Source: Naumannella cuiyingiana (GTDB taxonomy: Bacteria > Actinomycetota > Actinomycetes > Propionibacteriales > Propionibacteriaceae). Taken from it: a DNA stretch of 64,000 nucleotides. Below, in pieces: positions 63,565 through 64,000 of this stretch. A program made the translations under genes and the position numbers. The notes below the pieces were generated by a model that ran no database searches, was not told the DNA's origin, and saw only the letters and a program-made list of their open reading frames with translations. The first letter of the stretch is position 1. Every line of letters starts with the position of its first letter. The stretch is taken from positions 248,001 to 312,000 of the forward strand of contig NZ_JACBZS010000001.1 of assembly GCF_013408305.1 (NCBI RefSeq), read 5' to 3'.

Positions 63565-63588
63565 CTACTTGAAGTTCGCAACTTGTAG
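63565..63588 (-). promoter_or_regulatory. AT-rich hairpin between atpB and atpE
   Basis: AAGTT and AACTT pair around CGC, extended by CTAC and GTAG across a three-base bulge. It sits 30-53 bases before the atpE start in an 80-base spacer. Its AT-rich stem is unusual here and it could protect or process the atpE message to raise c-subunit yield. Confidence 0.45.
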
Positions 63589-63615
63589 GACGTTCGGGGT
63601 TGTCGGGACGGGTGG

Positions 63616-64000
63616 TCAGTGTTCCTCGGCGGTCGCCGAGGCGACATACTGGGCGGCCAGGACGGTGAAGACGTAGGCCTGCAGGCCGGCGATCAGCAAC
63701 TCGAGGGAGAAGATCGCCATCGAGAAGATCAGCGCCGCACCGCCGGCGATGTTGTTGATCACGCCGAAGCCGTTGGCGGCATGCAACCCGTAGAGCAGCA
63801 GCCAGCCGCCGCCCACGGTGAACACCAGCACCACGACGTGTCCGGCGAACATGTTGCCGAAGAGTCGCAGGCCGAGCGTGACGGGGCGGATGATGAAGTT
63901 GGACAAGAACTCGATCGGGATGATGATCGGCATCAGCCAGACCGGTACGCCGGCCGGGATCAGGCTGTTCCTGAAGTACATCGCACCGTGCTTGCGGATG
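63616..64000 (-). CDS. atpB: ATP synthase Fo subunit a (N-terminus cut by window edge)
   Basis: The visible 127 or so codons of subunit a continue in frame past the right edge ([24 protein letters not shown]). The conserved arginine facing the c-ring is in the [14 protein letters not shown] motif. Two further helices and the C-terminal [15 protein letters not shown] segment follow. The ATG at 63981 is internal and not the start. The gene heads the atpBEFHAGDC operon, as in other bacteria. Confidence 0.96.
   Translation of the reverse strand, partial: IRKHGAMYFRNSLIPAGVPVWLMPIIIPIEFLSNFIIRPVTLGLRLFGNMFAGHVVVLVFTVGGGWLLLYGLHAANGFGVINNIAGGAALIFSMAIFSLELLIAGLQAYVFTVLAAQYVASATAEEH

Overview
This is high-GC actinobacterial chromosome, most likely from a Propionibacteriaceae-type organism. 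The evidence is the GC-rich codon use with many GTG starts, the mycofactocin genes, the GlgE glucan pathway, NucS, DUF2550 and DivIVA-like proteins. Methylmalonyl-CoA epimerase lies near a cobalamin adenosyltransferase, as expected for a propionate or methylmalonyl-CoA metabolism. About 60 genes fill almost all of the window, and no gene-free stretch exceeds about 215 bases. I saw no rRNA, tRNA, CRISPR array, insertion sequence or prophage.

Layout. 1-2244: edge of a mycofactocin locus (mftC partial, mftB, mftA) with a divergent mftR, which overlaps an alkyltransferase-like DNA repair gene. 2254-7337: pntA-pntB-ligA. 7514-7998: two small proteins. 8005-14454: a MetE-like protein, mnmA, a cysteine desulfurase and etfBA, with an L,D-transpeptidase lipoprotein inserted; from memory the order resembles Mycobacterium tuberculosis Rv3014c-Rv3029c. 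14669-16855: glgX. 16883-21609: matC, a type III CoA-transferase and a fused carboxyltransferase in one overlapping operon, with a divergent GntR regulator. 21686-28566: glgE, a maltokinase-GlgB fusion, a Nudix protein and a membrane protein. 28663-33062: a wall-anchored tandem SGNH hydrolase and an ArsR/MFS divergent pair. 33066-38335: a GNAT-oligopeptidase B fusion, a thioredoxin-like TPR protein and phosphoglucomutase. 38393-43109: an amide-utilisation cluster and a flavin-dependent oxidoreductase. 43189-46731: lon and a glycosyltransferase-like gene. 46775-57218: thiolase, epimerase, a DivIVA-like protein, an AI-2E-type permease, nucS and housekeeping genes, again with partners recalling M. 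tuberculosis Rv1312-Rv1328. 57347-64000: the F1Fo ATP synthase operon (atpB partial, then E, F, H, A, G, D, C).

The glycogen and maltose genes (glgX, glgE, mak-glgB, pgm) together suggest alpha-glucan synthesis through maltose-1-phosphate plus glycogen debranching. The matC operon looks like an import, CoA-activation and (de)carboxylation module for a malonate-like diacid; this is inferred from gene content. The amide cluster (AmiC-like sensor, MarR, FmdB, AmiS/UreI channel, formamidase) would take up and hydrolyse short amides. Regulatory DNA that can be read directly includes a HAIR-type repeat before lon, a 9-bp-arm palindrome in the ArsR/MFS gap, a palindrome before matC, a strong promoter before fmdB, a hairpin covering the SGNH gene's ribosome site, and many TANNNT boxes 6-8 bases before start codons that suggest leaderless transcripts.
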